Notes: generated from the sequence alone by a model not told the origin. 55,404 bases of DNA from Deltaproteobacteria bacterium (GCA_021413675.1 JAIOQA010000470.1:1-55404); one strand, 5' to 3'; numbered from the stretch's first letter, positions 44,082 through 53,281 are shown. A program made the numbers and translations.

Positions 44082-45407
44082 ATGCGCAAGCGCGGCCGCC
44101 TCGGTCTCCGGATCTACCTGTTCAGCCTGCTGTGCGTGGGCGGCGCGGTCGCGCTCATCCTCATGGTGCTGTCGTACGTCGAGCCGGCGATGCGCGAGAC
44201 CAGCGAGTCGCCGCCCGAGGAGGCGATGCAGATGCTCGAGGCGCGGGGCGACGCGCCGCGGCTGGCCGCGCTCATCGACGCCGCGACCCGCGCCGATCAC
44301 GTCATCACGGTCTACGCGGTCGACGGCACGCTGATCGCCGCCAGCGGCCCGCCGATCCCGCCGCTGTCGGCGGCGCAGGTCGCCAAGCTCGGGCAGCAGG
44401 GCGTGCTGCGCCTGGGCAAGGGCAAGTTCGCCAACGCGCTGCTCGCCGACGGCAAGCTCGTCGCGTACGGCGAGGTCGCGCTGCCGCCGCCGGTGATCCC
44501 GCGGACGCTCCTGCTCGGGATCGTCGCGGTGGTGTCGCTCCTGCTCATGGGCGTGTCGCTCCTGTTCGCGCGCAGCCTGGCCCGGCCGCTGCGCACGCTG
44601 GCGCAGGCGGCGAGCGCGTTCGGCGACGGCGATCTCGAGGCGCGCGCGCGCCTGACCGGCGCGGACGAGATCGGCGCCGCGGGCGCCGCGTTCGATGGCA
44701 TGGCCGATCACCTGACGACCTTGATGCGCTCGCAGCAGGAGATGATGGGCAACGTCGCGCACGAGCTGCGCACGCCGATCGCGCGGATCCGGGTCGCGCT
44801 CGAGCTGGCCGGCGAGGGCGACGCCGAGACCGCGCGCGAGGTGCTCGCCGACATCGACGCGGATCTCGGCGATCTCGAGCGCCTGGTCGACGACGTGCTG
44901 ACCTCGGTGCGCCTCGATCTGGCGGCGCCGCTGCACCGCGATCCGCTGCCGCCCGCCGAGCTCTTGACCGCCGCGGCCGAGCGCGCGCGCTCCGGTCGCC
45001 CGCGCAACCCGATCCTGGTCGACGCGCCCGCCGGGTTGCCGGCGATCACCGGCGACGCCGCGCTCCTGCGCCGGGTGTTCGGCAACCTGGTCGACAACGC
45101 GCAGAAGTACTCCGACGCCGGCACGCCGATCACGCTGCGCGCGCGGCGCGCGGGCGACCGGGTCCGGCTCGAGGTCATCGATCGCGGCATGGGCATCGAC
45201 GAGAGCGATCTCGCGTCGGTGTTCGATCCGTTCTTCCGCACCGACCGCAGCCGCGCGCGCGCGACCGGCGGCGTCGGGCTGGGCCTCTCGATCGCGCGGA
45301 AGATCGTCGTCGCGCACGGCGGCGAGATCGCGCTCACCAGCCGGCCCGGCGTTGGCACCACCGTCACCGTCGCGCTGCCGATCGCGGCGCCGACCGAGGC
45401 ATCATGA
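44082..45407 (+). CDS. Membrane sensor histidine kinase (HAMP, CpxA-like)
   Basis: The 441-residue protein has an N-terminal helix (IYLFSLLCVGGAVALILMVL) and a periplasmic domain of about 110 residues. A second helix (LLLGIVAVVSLLLMGVSLLF, ~145-165) leads to HAMP (ARSLARPLRTLAQAASAFGDG). HisKA has its His in MMGNVAHELRTPIARIR near residue 228. The ATPase domain shows NLVDNAQKYSD, DRGMGIDESD and FFRTDRSRARATGGVGLGLSI. It should phosphorylate the next gene's OmpR-type regulator, whose ATG overlaps its stop (ATGA). Together they likely sense envelope or drug stress and control the MacAB-TolC genes that follow. Confidence 0.92.
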   Translation: MRKRGRLGLRIYLFSLLCVGGAVALILMVLSYVEPAMRETSESPPEEAMQMLEARGDAPRLAALIDAATRADHVITVYAVDGTLIAASGPPIPPLSAAQVAKLGQQGVLRLGKGKFANALLADGKLVAYGEVALPPPVIPRTLLLGIVAVVSLLLMGVSLLFARSLARPLRTLAQAASAFGDGDLEARARLTGADEIGAAGAAFDGMADHLTTLMRSQQEMMGNVAHELRTPIARIRVALELAGEGDAETAREVLADIDADLGDLERLVDDVLTSVRLDLAAPLHRDPLPPAELLTAAAERARSGRPRNPILVDAPAGLPAITGDAALLRRVFGNLVDNAQKYSDAGTPITLRARRAGDRVRLEVIDRGMGIDESDLASVFDPFFRTDRSRARATGGVGLGLSIARKIVVAHGGEIALTSRPGVGTTVTVALPIAAPTEAS

Positions 45408-46111
45408 CCGAAGACGCGCCCATCAAGGTGCTCCTGGTCGAGGACGACGAGCGGCTCGGGCAGCTGACCGCGCGCTACCTGCAGAGCCACGGCGTGCTGG
45501 TCACGCTGGTCGGCGACGGCATCGCGGGCCAGGCCGAGGCGCTGCGCCGGCAGTACGACTGCGTCTTGCTCGATCTGATGTTGCCCGGGCGCGATGGGCT
45601 CGAGGTCTGCCGCAACTTGCGCGATCGCGTCGACGTGCCGGTCATCATGCTGACCGCGCGCGGCGAGGAGGCCGATCAGGTGATCGGGCTCGAGGCCGGC
45701 GCGGACGAGTACGTCACCAAGCCGTTCTCGGCGCGGGCGCTGCTCGCGCGGGTGCGCGCGGTGGTGCGGCGCGCGCGCGGTCGGGCCGGCCCGCCGCAGC
45801 GCCAGCTCCGGATCGGGCCGCTGGTCATCGACGAGGCCACGATGGCGGTGACCCGCGACGGCGCGCCGCTCGATCTCACCGCGTACGAGTTCGCGATCCT
45901 GCGCGCGCTGGCCGAGCGGCCCGGCCGCGTGCTGTCGCGCGAGCAGCTGCTCGATCTCGCCAAGGGTGGCGCCGAGTTGTCGTTCGATCGGTCGATCGAT
46001 GTCCACGTGTCGCGGCTGCGCGCCAAGCTCGGGGACGACGCGCGGCACCCGCGGCTGCTGAAGACCGTGCGCGGCGCCGGCTACCTGCTCGCCGACGACG
46101 ATCCGGCCTAG
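45404..46111 (+). CDS. OmpR/PhoB-family response regulator
   Basis: The 235-residue DNA-binding regulator has a receiver (VLLVEDDERL, phospho-acceptor Asp in CVLLDLMLPGRDG, VIMLTARG, YVTKPFSARALLARV) and a winged-helix output domain. In the output domain LTAYEFAILRALAERPGRVLS, SREQLLDLAKG, DRSIDVHVSRLRAKLGDD and LKTVRGAGYLL are typical. It is coupled to the histidine kinase by an ATGA overlap. The macA gene starts 86 bases downstream, behind a GCAACA direct repeat that may be this protein's binding site. Confidence 0.94.
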   Translation: MTEDAPIKVLLVEDDERLGQLTARYLQSHGVLVTLVGDGIAGQAEALRRQYDCVLLDLMLPGRDGLEVCRNLRDRVDVPVIMLTARGEEADQVIGLEAGADEYVTKPFSARALLARVRAVVRRARGRAGPPQRQLRIGPLVIDEATMAVTRDGAPLDLTAYEFAILRALAERPGRVLSREQLLDLAKGGAELSFDRSIDVHVSRLRAKLGDDARHPRLLKTVRGAGYLLADDDPA

Positions 46112-46138
46112 CGATCGCGCCGCGATCGCGGCCGCGCC

Positions 46139-46154
46139 GCAACAGTTCGCAACA
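46139..46154 (+). promoter_or_regulatory. Candidate response-regulator site upstream of macA
   Basis: Two GCAACA hexamers lie on the same face of the helix (starts at 46139 and 46149, period 10). This is the arrangement bound by tandem OmpR/PhoB-type dimers. It sits between the regulator gene and macA, 44 bases before the GTG start. Binding is inference. Confidence 0.4.
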
Positions 46155-46197
46155 TGCGAGCAAGACGCGGTTCACGTGGGCGCCCGACGCTGAGAGG

Positions 46198-47496
46198 GTG
46201 AAGAAGCCGCACCACCTCGTGAGTCGCCTGATCGGGCTCGTCGTCCTCGCCGGCGCCGTGCTGGGCGTGATCCTGTGGGCGCCGTGGGCGAGCGGCGGTC
46301 CCGCGAAGCTCGCCTACCTGACCGTGAAGGTCGACAAGGGCTCGATCGCCGCCAAGGTCACCGCGACGGGCACGCTGTCGCCGCGCAACACCGTGCAGGT
46401 CGGCGCGCAGGTCTCGGGCCGCGTGATCGAGCTCGACGTCGACTTCAACGATCACGTCAAGAAGGGCCAGGTGATCGCCCGGCTCGATCCGAGCGTGCTC
46501 GCGGCCCAGGTCACGCAGGTGCGCGCCGGCCTCGCGCTGGCCCGCGCCAACCAGGTGAAGGCCGAGGCCCAGGCCCGGGACGCGCAGCGCCAGTACGATC
46601 GACAGAAGGCGCTGCGCGCGCAGGACCTGAACGCGGTCATCGACGTCGAGGCCGCCGAGACCACGCTCGACGCGGCGAAGGCGTCGGTGGTCGCGGCGAA
46701 GGCCCAGGTCCAGCAGAGCGCCGCGTCGCTCAGCCAGGCCGAGACCAACGTCAGCTACACGACGATCTCGTCGCCGGTCGACGGCGTCGTGATCTCGCGC
46801 GCGGTCGACGTGGGGCAGACCGTCGCCGCCTCGCTGCAGGCGCCGACCCTGTTCACGATCGCCGAGGACCTCGCGCTCATGCAGATCGACACGAGCGTGG
46901 CCGAGGGCGACATCGGCCAGCTCAAGGCCGACATGCCGGTCGAGTTCTCGGTCGACGCGTTCCCCGAGCGCACGTTCACCGGCAAGGTCCGCCAGATCCG
47001 CAACTCGCCGACGACGGTGTCGGGCGTCGTGACCTACAACGCCGTCATCGACGTCGCGAACCCCGACGGCGCGCTGCGCCCGGGCATGACCGCGAACGTC
47101 ACGTTCGTGCTCGCCGAGGTCAAGGACGCGACCCGCGTCGCGGCGTCGGCCCTGCGCTTCCGGCCGTCGCCGGAGGCGCTCAAGGTGATCTTTCCCGATG
47201 GCCGCCCGGGGGGCGGGACGCGCCCGGCGGGGGCGGGCGGGCCGATCGCCGAGGGCGCCGACGCGCCACGCGCGAAGTCGGACAAGAAGACCGTGTGGAA
47301 GCTGGTGAATGGCCAGCCGGTGCCGGTGCGCGTGAAGGTAGGCCTGAGCGATGGATCGCTGACCCAGATCACCGAGGGCGAGCTGGCCGCGGGCGACGAG
47401 CTGGTCACCGAGATCACCGGGCTGCCGGCGTCGGCCACGACCACCAAGTCGTCGACCTCGGGCAAGTCGGCGCCGCGGCCGCCGGGGCCCTTCTGA
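46198..47496 (+). CDS. macA: MacA-like periplasmic adaptor (RND/ABC efflux)
   Basis: The 432-residue adaptor starts at GTG 46198 (VKKPHHLVSRLIGLVVLAGAVLGVILW), which gives an N-terminal membrane anchor. Next are a lipoyl/barrel-sandwich half (GTLSPRNTVQVGAQVSGRVI), an alpha-hairpin of about 110 residues (LARANQVKAEAQARDAQRQY, AAKAQVQQSAASLSQAET), the second lipoyl half (SSPVDGVVISRAVDVGQTV), the beta-barrel (DMPVEFSVDAFPERTFTGKV) and a membrane-proximal domain. A Gly/Pro/Ala-rich insert (~340-365) and Ser/Thr/Pro tail are extra. It connects the MacB transporter in the inner membrane to the TolC-like channel. The stop overlaps the macB ATPase gene (TGATG). Confidence 0.9.
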   Translation: MKKPHHLVSRLIGLVVLAGAVLGVILWAPWASGGPAKLAYLTVKVDKGSIAAKVTATGTLSPRNTVQVGAQVSGRVIELDVDFNDHVKKGQVIARLDPSVLAAQVTQVRAGLALARANQVKAEAQARDAQRQYDRQKALRAQDLNAVIDVEAAETTLDAAKASVVAAKAQVQQSAASLSQAETNVSYTTISSPVDGVVISRAVDVGQTVAASLQAPTLFTIAEDLALMQIDTSVAEGDIGQLKADMPVEFSVDAFPERTFTGKVRQIRNSPTTVSGVVTYNAVIDVANPDGALRPGMTANVTFVLAEVKDATRVAASALRFRPSPEALKVIFPDGRPGGGTRPAGAGGPIAEGADAPRAKSDKKTVWKLVNGQPVPVRVKVGLSDGSLTQITEGELAAGDELVTEITGLPASATTTKSSTSGKSAPRPPGPF

Positions 47497-48269
47497 TGGT
47501 GGCCGCGGCTGCCATCGCGCCGCCCGCGCCGGCGATCGGCGCGGCGAGCGCGCCGGTGATCGAGATCGAGGACGTGACGCGCGTCTACCACCTCGGCGAC
47601 GTCGACGTGCACGCGCTCCGCGGCGTCAGCCTGCGGGTCGAGCGCGGCGAGTCGATCGCGATCATGGGCGCCTCGGGCTCGGGCAAGTCGACGCTGATGA
47701 ACCTGATCGGCTGCCTCGATCGGCCGACCTCCGGCACCTATCGCCTCGCCGGCAAGGACGTCTCGCGGCTGTCGGCGAGCGAGCTGGCGCGGGTCCGCGG
47801 CGAGCGGATCGGCTTCGTCTTCCAGAACTTCAACCTGCTCGCCCGCACCAGCGCCGTCGAGAACGTCGAGCTGCCGCTGCTCTACGCCGGCGTCGGTGGC
47901 CACGAGCGCCGGACCCGCGCGATCGCCGCGCTCGAGCAGGTCGGGCTGGGCTCGCGCCTCGATCACACACCCAACCAGCTGTCGGGCGGCCAGCAGCAGC
48001 GCGTCGCGATCGCGCGGGCGCTGGTGTCCCAGCCGGAGATCGTCCTCGCCGACGAGCCGACCGGCAACCTCGACAGCCGCACGTCGGTCGAGGTCATGGC
48101 GATGATGCAGGCGCTGGTCGCGAAGGGCATCACCGTCGTGCTCGTCACCCACGAGCCCGACATCGCGCAGTACGCCGCGCGCGTGCTCACGCTCAAGGAC
48201 GGGAAGGTCGTCAGCGACACCCGGCACGAGCCGGTGCGCGCGGTCCTCGAGCCGGAGGTCGCGTCATGA
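47496..48269 (+). CDS. MacB-type ABC transporter ATP-binding subunit
   Basis: The 257-residue ATPase has Walker A GASGSGKST, Q-loop FVFQNFNLL, signature LSGGQQQRVAIARAL, Walker B VLADEPTGNLDS and the H-loop VTHEPDIAQY, all intact. An unusual Ala/Pro-rich 20-residue N-terminal extension precedes the first strand (IEIEDVTRVYHLGDV). Sequence is closest to the LolD/MacB-N group. Here the ATPase and permease are separate proteins, unlike E. coli MacB, where they are fused. The ATG overlaps the macA stop and its own stop overlaps the permease ATG. Confidence 0.93.
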   Translation: MVAAAAIAPPAPAIGAASAPVIEIEDVTRVYHLGDVDVHALRGVSLRVERGESIAIMGASGSGKSTLMNLIGCLDRPTSGTYRLAGKDVSRLSASELARVRGERIGFVFQNFNLLARTSAVENVELPLLYAGVGGHERRTRAIAALEQVGLGSRLDHTPNQLSGGQQQRVAIARALVSQPEIVLADEPTGNLDSRTSVEVMAMMQALVAKGITVVLVTHEPDIAQYAARVLTLKDGKVVSDTRHEPVRAVLEPEVAS

Positions 48270-49495
48270 GTCCCTGGGCCACCATCAAGGTCGCGATCAA
48301 GGCGCTGCTCCGCAACAAGCTGCGCTCGCTCCTGACCGTGCTCGGCATCGTCATCGGCGTGGCCGCGGTGATCGCGATGGTCGCGATCGGGCAGGGCGCG
48401 CGCAACCGGGTGAAGGGCGTGTTCGAGGCGATGGGCACCAACCTGCTGGTCGTGTCGCCGGCGTCGCAGAACACCGGCGGCGTGCGCGGCGGCGGCGGCA
48501 CCGCCTCGACCTTGACCTTCTCGGACATCGACTTCATCCGCAACGAGGCCAGCGCGGTGCGCTGGGTCGCGCCGCAGCTGCAGACCAAGGTCCAGGCCGC
48601 CGGCGACGATCAGAACTGGAACACCCAGGTCACCGGGACCACGCCCGAGTACTTCCAGATCCGCTCGTGGGCCGCGACCAGCGGCCAGCTGTTCGACGAC
48701 GCGGCCGACGCCGGCGGCGCCAAGGTCGCGGTGGTCGGCAACACGATCGTGCAGCAGTTGTACGGCGGCGCCAACCCCGTCGGCCAGACCGTCCGCCTCG
48801 GCAACGTGCCGTTCACGATCGTCGGCGTGCTCGCGGTCAAGGGCCAGTCGCCGATGGGCCAGGACTACGACGACGTCATCATCATCCCGTCGCGGACCTT
48901 CCGCGCCAAGCTGCAGGGCGGCCTCGGCAACTTCTTGCGCGGCTCGATCTACGTCAGCGCGGTCTCGGCCGACGCGACCGCGCTCGCCGAGAGCCAGGTC
49001 ACCGAGGTGCTGCGCGCGCACCACAAGCTCAAGGACGACGAGGAGGACGACTTCCGCGTCCGCAACCTCGCCGAGTTCGCCGAGGCCCAGTCACAGTCGA
49101 CCGACACGATCACCACGTTGCTCGCGGCGATCGCCGCGGTGTCGCTCCTGGTCGGCGGCATCGGCGTCATGAACATCATGCTCGTGAGCGTCGTCGAGCG
49201 GACCCGCGAGATCGGCATCCGCATGGCGGTCGGCGCGCGGCCGATCGATCTGATGGTGCAGTTCCTCGCCGAGGCGCTGGTGCTGGCCGCGCTCGGCGGG
49301 CTGATCGGCCTGGGCGTCGGCGCGCTCGCGGCGTCGACGCTCGCGACGAAGTTCGGCTGGGCCGTCGTGTTCCCGTCCGACGTGGCCGCGCTCGCGGTGC
49401 TGGTGTCGGGTGGCATCGGCGTCACGTTCGGGCTCTACCCCGCGGTCAAGGCCTCGCGCCTCGACCCGATCACCGCGCTGAGGTTCGAAGCATGA
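48266..49495 (+). CDS. MacB-type ABC transporter permease (FtsX family)
   Basis: The 409-residue permease has the MacB layout. An N-terminal helix (LLTVLGIVIGVAAVIAMVAIGQG, ~20-42) is followed by a large periplasmic MacB_PCD domain (~45-275, with WVAPQLQTKVQAAGDDQNW and DDVIIIPSRTF). Three helices close the protein, with the family signatures LLVGGIGVMNIMLVSVVERT, REIGIRMAVGA, and a final GIGVTFGLYPAVKASRLDPI-ALR segment. It transmits ATP-driven motion to expel substrates through MacA and TolC. It is coupled by ATGA at both ends. Confidence 0.93.
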   Translation: MSPWATIKVAIKALLRNKLRSLLTVLGIVIGVAAVIAMVAIGQGARNRVKGVFEAMGTNLLVVSPASQNTGGVRGGGGTASTLTFSDIDFIRNEASAVRWVAPQLQTKVQAAGDDQNWNTQVTGTTPEYFQIRSWAATSGQLFDDAADAGGAKVAVVGNTIVQQLYGGANPVGQTVRLGNVPFTIVGVLAVKGQSPMGQDYDDVIIIPSRTFRAKLQGGLGNFLRGSIYVSAVSADATALAESQVTEVLRAHHKLKDDEEDDFRVRNLAEFAEAQSQSTDTITTLLAAIAAVSLLVGGIGVMNIMLVSVVERTREIGIRMAVGARPIDLMVQFLAEALVLAALGGLIGLGVGALAASTLATKFGWAVVFPSDVAALAVLVSGGIGVTFGLYPAVKASRLDPITALRFEA

Positions 49496-50799
49496 AGTCC
49501 CGCACGCTGTGGTTCGCGGCGATCGTCGCGCTCGCGCCGATCGCCACCCCGAGTGCCCGCGCCGACGACGCGCCGGCGCAGGCCTCGCCCGCCGATCCGC
49601 GCCCGGTGCTCGCGCTCGACGCGGCGATCGCGCGCGGCCTGGCCGCCAGCCCCGGGCTGCGCAGCCAGCGCGCCCGCAACGACGCCAGCGCCGCGCGGAT
49701 CGACGAGACCTCCGCGGCGCGCCGGCCGAGCCTGTCGGCGGGCGCGTCGGTGTCGACCGGCAACAAGGTGGGGACGTTCGCGAGCGCGGCCGCGACCGCG
49801 CGGGCCTCGGTCAACGCCAGCTGGCTGCTCTACGATTTCGGCCAGACCTCGGCATCGATCGACGCGGCGCGCGCGACCGCGCAGGCCGGTGACGCGACGC
49901 TCGCGAGCGATCGGCTCGACGTGGTCAGCGCGGTCGAGACCGCGTACTACGAGGCGGTCGCGCGGCGGCTGCTGGTCGACGTCGCGCGCGACGCGCTCGC
50001 CAGCCAGGAGCGGCGCCTCGATCAGGCCACGCGCTTCGTCGCCGCGGGTAGCCGCGCGCCGATCGAGGTCGCGCAGGCCCGCACCCAGGTCGCGAGCGCG
50101 CGGACCGCGCTGGTGCGCGCCGAGAACGCGGCCGAGACCGCGCTCGCCAGCCTCGATCTCGCGAGGGGCGGCTGGGACGGCGCGCCGTTCCAGGTCGCGG
50201 CCACGTGGCCGGGCCCCACCGCCGACGAGGACGCGCCGCGCACCCAGCTGGTCGACGCCGCGCGCAAGACCCGGCCGGAGCTGGCCGCCCAGCGCCTGAC
50301 GATCGAGGCCAGCGAGCATTCGCTCGCGGCCTCGCGCCTGAGCCTGCGGCCCGATCTCACCGCGCAGGCCGGCCTCGACGCGACCACCGATCTGCAGTCG
50401 ACGCCCGAGCCCGGCTGGTCGGCGTCGCTGTCGTTGTCCTGGACGCTGTTCGACGGCGGCCGCCATCGCGCCCAGGTCCGCGAGGCGGTGGCGGCGCGCG
50501 CGGTCGCGGCGGCCGAGCTCGATCAGCTCGAGCTCGGGCTGCGGGTGGATGTGACCTCGGCGCAGCTCGCGATCCGCGCGGGCAAGGCCGAGGCGGTGTC
50601 GGCGGCGGAGGCCACGTCGGCGGCGCGCGCCCAGCTCGCGCTGGCCGAGAAGCGCTACGTCGATGGCGCCGGCAGCGGCATCGAACTCGCCGATGCGCAG
50701 AGCGCGGTGGTCCAGACCGCCGCGGACGAGATCACCGCGCAGTGGGATCTCGCGACCGCGCGCGCGCGCCTGCGCCGCGTGCTCGGCCAGGCGCGGTAG
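49492..50799 (+). CDS. TolC-family outer membrane efflux protein
   Basis: The 435-residue product has a Sec signal peptide ending Ser-Ala-Arg-Ala. Two OEP repeats follow (~35-235 and ~255-435). The helices SPGLRSQRARNDASAARIDE, YDFGQTSASIDAARATAQAG, VETAYYEAVARRLL and the second-half counterparts TLFDGGRHRAQVREAVAARA and QLALAEKRYVDGAGSGIELA are typical. It should trimerise to form the outer-membrane exit duct for the MacAB complex. The ATG overlaps the permease stop (ATGA), which makes this the last gene of the operon. Confidence 0.92.
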   Translation: MKSRTLWFAAIVALAPIATPSARADDAPAQASPADPRPVLALDAAIARGLAASPGLRSQRARNDASAARIDETSAARRPSLSAGASVSTGNKVGTFASAAATARASVNASWLLYDFGQTSASIDAARATAQAGDATLASDRLDVVSAVETAYYEAVARRLLVDVARDALASQERRLDQATRFVAAGSRAPIEVAQARTQVASARTALVRAENAAETALASLDLARGGWDGAPFQVAATWPGPTADEDAPRTQLVDAARKTRPELAAQRLTIEASEHSLAASRLSLRPDLTAQAGLDATTDLQSTPEPGWSASLSLSWTLFDGGRHRAQVREAVAARAVAAAELDQLELGLRVDVTSAQLAIRAGKAEAVSAAEATSAARAQLALAEKRYVDGAGSGIELADAQSAVVQTAADEITAQWDLATARARLRRVLGQAR

Positions 50800-50854
50800 G
50801 ACCGCGCCTCAGAGGTTCTTGCGCCGCGCCGCGTTCTCCACCGACACTGCCGGC

Positions 50855-51592
50855 ATGGCGCCAGCGCGTGACGTGTTCCAGATCGAGATCCGCACGCGCG
50901 ATCTCGGTCAGTCGGTCGGGTTCTACAAGCGCGTGTTCGACTGGAAGATCTACAAGGCGGCCGAGGACTACGCGCTCGTCGACACCGGCGCGATGCCGGT
51001 GGTCGGCCTGCTGCAGACGACGGATCCCCGCTTCCCGATCGGCGTCGCCAACAACCTGCTCGTCGAGGATTGCGAGCAGGACGCGGCGCGCGCGATCGCC
51101 CTCGGCGGGCGCATCAGCGTGGCGAAGTCCGAGGTCCCGGGCTCCGGGCTCTACATCGGCGTCGTCGATCCGTGGGGCAACGAGCTGTACCTCTGGCAGC
51201 CCTACACCGACGCGCGGCCGCAGCTGCGCGGCTCCGGCGCGAACCCGTTCTCGTTCGTCGAGATCGCGGTCGGCGATCTCGACCAGGCGACGCGGTACTA
51301 CACCGAGCTCGCGGGCTGGTCGTTCTGGCGCGCGGTGTCGATGGGCGGCTACGGCCGGGCCAGCGGCTGCGGCCTCACGCGCGGCGTCGGCCTGTACACC
51401 GGTCCCGGCGTGACCCACGGCACGTTCGACTACGTCGAGGTCGCCGACGTCGACGAGACCGCGGCGAAGGTGGTCGCCGCGGGTGGGGCGCTCCTCGGCA
51501 ACCCGGGAGACTTCCTGGGCGAAGGCCGCTACGTGCTGTTCGAGGATCCGCAGGGCGTGCGGCTGGGCGCGGTCCAGTCGCTCACGTCCTGA
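50855..51592 (+). CDS. Two-domain VOC/glyoxalase-like protein
   Basis: The 245-residue cytosolic protein has two vicinal-oxygen-chelate modules of about 120 residues. The first begins FQIEIRTRDLGQSVGFYKRV and ends YIGVVDPWGNELYLWQP. The second begins FSFVEIAVGDLDQATRYYTE and ends YVLFEDPQGVRLGAVQ. The DPxGNxxxLW and DPxGVRxG endings are typical of the family, which includes glyoxalases, dioxygenases and resistance proteins; substrate cannot be told. It is separated from tolC by 55 bases and is probably not part of the export system. Confidence 0.85.
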   Translation: MAPARDVFQIEIRTRDLGQSVGFYKRVFDWKIYKAAEDYALVDTGAMPVVGLLQTTDPRFPIGVANNLLVEDCEQDAARAIALGGRISVAKSEVPGSGLYIGVVDPWGNELYLWQPYTDARPQLRGSGANPFSFVEIAVGDLDQATRYYTELAGWSFWRAVSMGGYGRASGCGLTRGVGLYTGPGVTHGTFDYVEVADVDETAAKVVAAGGALLGNPGDFLGEGRYVLFEDPQGVRLGAVQSLTS

Positions 51593-51718
51593 GACGCCTC
51601 CGAAAGTATCGCAGCTCACCGGTCCGGCCCTGAAAATTCGTCAGGAGGGCGGGAGGGTTGCGAGTGCGGTCAGCGTACGATGTGACAGGCCCCTTGGTCT
51701 TTTGCCGGAGTCTGCTGC

Positions 51719-53194
51719 ATGACGCACTGGTATGACGGTCTGGGAGTCGGATCGCTCGTCGACATGTTCACCGGCGCCGCGAGCTCGACGAGCGCCGCGG
51801 CGAGCTCGGCGGCGGGCCGCGTGGCGGGCTCCGACAACGCGCAGACCGCGGGCAAGCTCACCGGCCTCGCGCCGTACATGAGCCTGCTCGGCATGACGCC
51901 GACCGCGCCGACCGAGGACCGGATGATCAAGCCGTCGGAGGCGGCGGATCTCGCGGCCGGCAAGATGCCGGCGACCGCGGGCTCGTCGTTCGCCGGCGCC
52001 CGCGCCGTGCTCAACGGCGGCGGCACCTCGTACAACACCGACGTCGTCGACAACCGCGACAAGAACGGCTTCGAGAAGGTCACCAACCCCGATGGCTCGC
52101 ACGGCGGCTACAAGCTGCCGAGCTACCAGCACTGGGATGCCGTCGACGGCAGCCGGTCCGGCGGCAACCGCCAGTCCGACATCGACGCGCGCGACGAAGC
52201 GGTGAAGGTGGCGGCGCCCGAGATCTACCAGCCGGACCTCAGCAAGATCGAGCACCACACCGTCGGGCAGGAGGCCATCCCGACCGACGAGCTGGTCAAG
52301 GGCTCGGGCAAGTACAAGAACGTCTCCGGCCACGGCACGTTCGTCGACACCGCGTGGGGCACGCACCTCGACGCGCCCGAGTGGGGCGCGAAGACGACGG
52401 TCGGCCCCGACGGCAAGGGCAACACCAGCTTCCTCAGCGGCGGCGGCCAGGCTGGCGGCGAGTTCAAGGCCGGCTACCGCGGCGTCAGCATGAGCGACGA
52501 CAAGCGCTACACCGCCGACGCCGAGGGCGGCGTGGTGATCAGCGGCGGCGCGAGCGGGCAGTACGGCCTCGACACCAAGAACGGCGCGTTCGCGACCGCC
52601 GGCGTCGGCGGCAAGATCGGCGCGTACGCGCAGGGCAATGCCAACGCCAAGACCGAGTCGGTGAAGGTCGGCGGCGTCGACTACGACGCGGGCATCGGCG
52701 CGCACGGCGAGGTCTTCGCCGGCGCCAAGGCCGGCGCGGGCGGCACGATCGGTATCGGGCCCGACTTCGTCGGCGCCAAGGGCAACATCGGCGCGTTCAT
52801 CGGCGCCGAGGCCGCGGGCGACATCCACGGCAACCTCGGCCCGCTGGCCGGCAAGGTCGGCGCTTCGGGCATGGTCGGCGCGGGCATCGGCGCCGACGGC
52901 GACATCAGCTACAAGGACGGCAAGTTCCACGTCGGCGGCAAGATGTTCGCGGCGCTGGGCTACGGCGGGTCGCTCTCGGGCGACGTCACCGTCGATGTCG
53001 GGGCGATCGGCAAGACGCTCTACAACGGTGCCTCGACCGGCCTCGACTACGCGGGCAAGGGCCTGTCGGCGGCCGGCAACGCGGCGCTCGACGTCGGCAA
53101 GGCCGGGCTCGGCTACGCGAGCCAGGGCCTGTCGGCGGCCGGCGACGCGGCGTCGTCGCTCTACAATGGCGCCGCCAACCTGTTCTCCTGGTAG
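51719..53194 (+). CDS. Tandem glycine-rich protein, copy 1 (unknown function)
   Basis: The 491-residue protein has no signal peptide. The N-terminus MTHWYDGLGVGSLVDMFTGA is mirrored in the next gene. The N-terminal half (to ~255) is polar and contains ARDEAVKVAAPEIYQPDLSK. The second half is Gly/Ala-rich with strands at regular spacing (YAQGNANAKTESVKVGG, GAKAGAGGTIGIGPDFVGAK, GAFIGAEAAGDIHGNLGPLA, ADGDISYKDGKFHVGG). It has the look of a beta-rich sheet or barrel that I recall from central regions of some bacterial polymorphic-toxin-like proteins. The end is an amphipathic repeat (GLDYAGKGLSAAGNAA) finishing SSLYNGAANLFSW. No cysteines are obvious. Function unknown; a secreted or surface effector is one possibility. 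GGAG precedes the ATG by nine bases. Confidence 0.82.
   Translation: MTHWYDGLGVGSLVDMFTGAASSTSAAASSAAGRVAGSDNAQTAGKLTGLAPYMSLLGMTPTAPTEDRMIKPSEAADLAAGKMPATAGSSFAGARAVLNGGGTSYNTDVVDNRDKNGFEKVTNPDGSHGGYKLPSYQHWDAVDGSRSGGNRQSDIDARDEAVKVAAPEIYQPDLSKIEHHTVGQEAIPTDELVKGSGKYKNVSGHGTFVDTAWGTHLDAPEWGAKTTVGPDGKGNTSFLSGGGQAGGEFKAGYRGVSMSDDKRYTADAEGGVVISGGASGQYGLDTKNGAFATAGVGGKIGAYAQGNANAKTESVKVGGVDYDAGIGAHGEVFAGAKAGAGGTIGIGPDFVGAKGNIGAFIGAEAAGDIHGNLGPLAGKVGASGMVGAGIGADGDISYKDGKFHVGGKMFAALGYGGSLSGDVTVDVGAIGKTLYNGASTGLDYAGKGLSAAGNAALDVGKAGLGYASQGLSAAGDAASSLYNGAANLFSW
52493..53020. repeat. Highly conserved segment shared by the tandem paralogs (copy in gene 1)
   Basis: This 528-base segment, encoding SDDKRYTADAE to AIGKTL, is matched by 54081-54608 at a constant offset of 1588 bases, so without indels and with long runs of identical bases. 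The flanking parts of the two genes are much less alike. Confidence 0.8.
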
Positions 53195-53262
53195 CGCGGT
53201 GTGGGCGTTGTGCGAGCCGCAACTCGCCGCGGTGTGACCGAAATCGTGGATGGGAGGGAAGG

Positions 53263-53281
53263 ACGGCAGTCGCGCTGCCGT
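53263..53281. promoter_or_regulatory. Palindromic element upstream of tandem gene copy 2
   Basis: A perfect 7-bp inverted repeat (ACGGCAG / CTGCCGT, 5-base spacer) lies 45 bases before the ATG at 53327 and runs directly into TATGAT. It has no T-run, so an operator near the promoter fits better than a terminator. Confidence 0.4.

Noticed and set aside
42471..45317. Minus-strand open frame of 948 codons
   Set aside because: It is antisense to the PhoD and histidine kinase genes, both unmistakable, and has no domain of its own.
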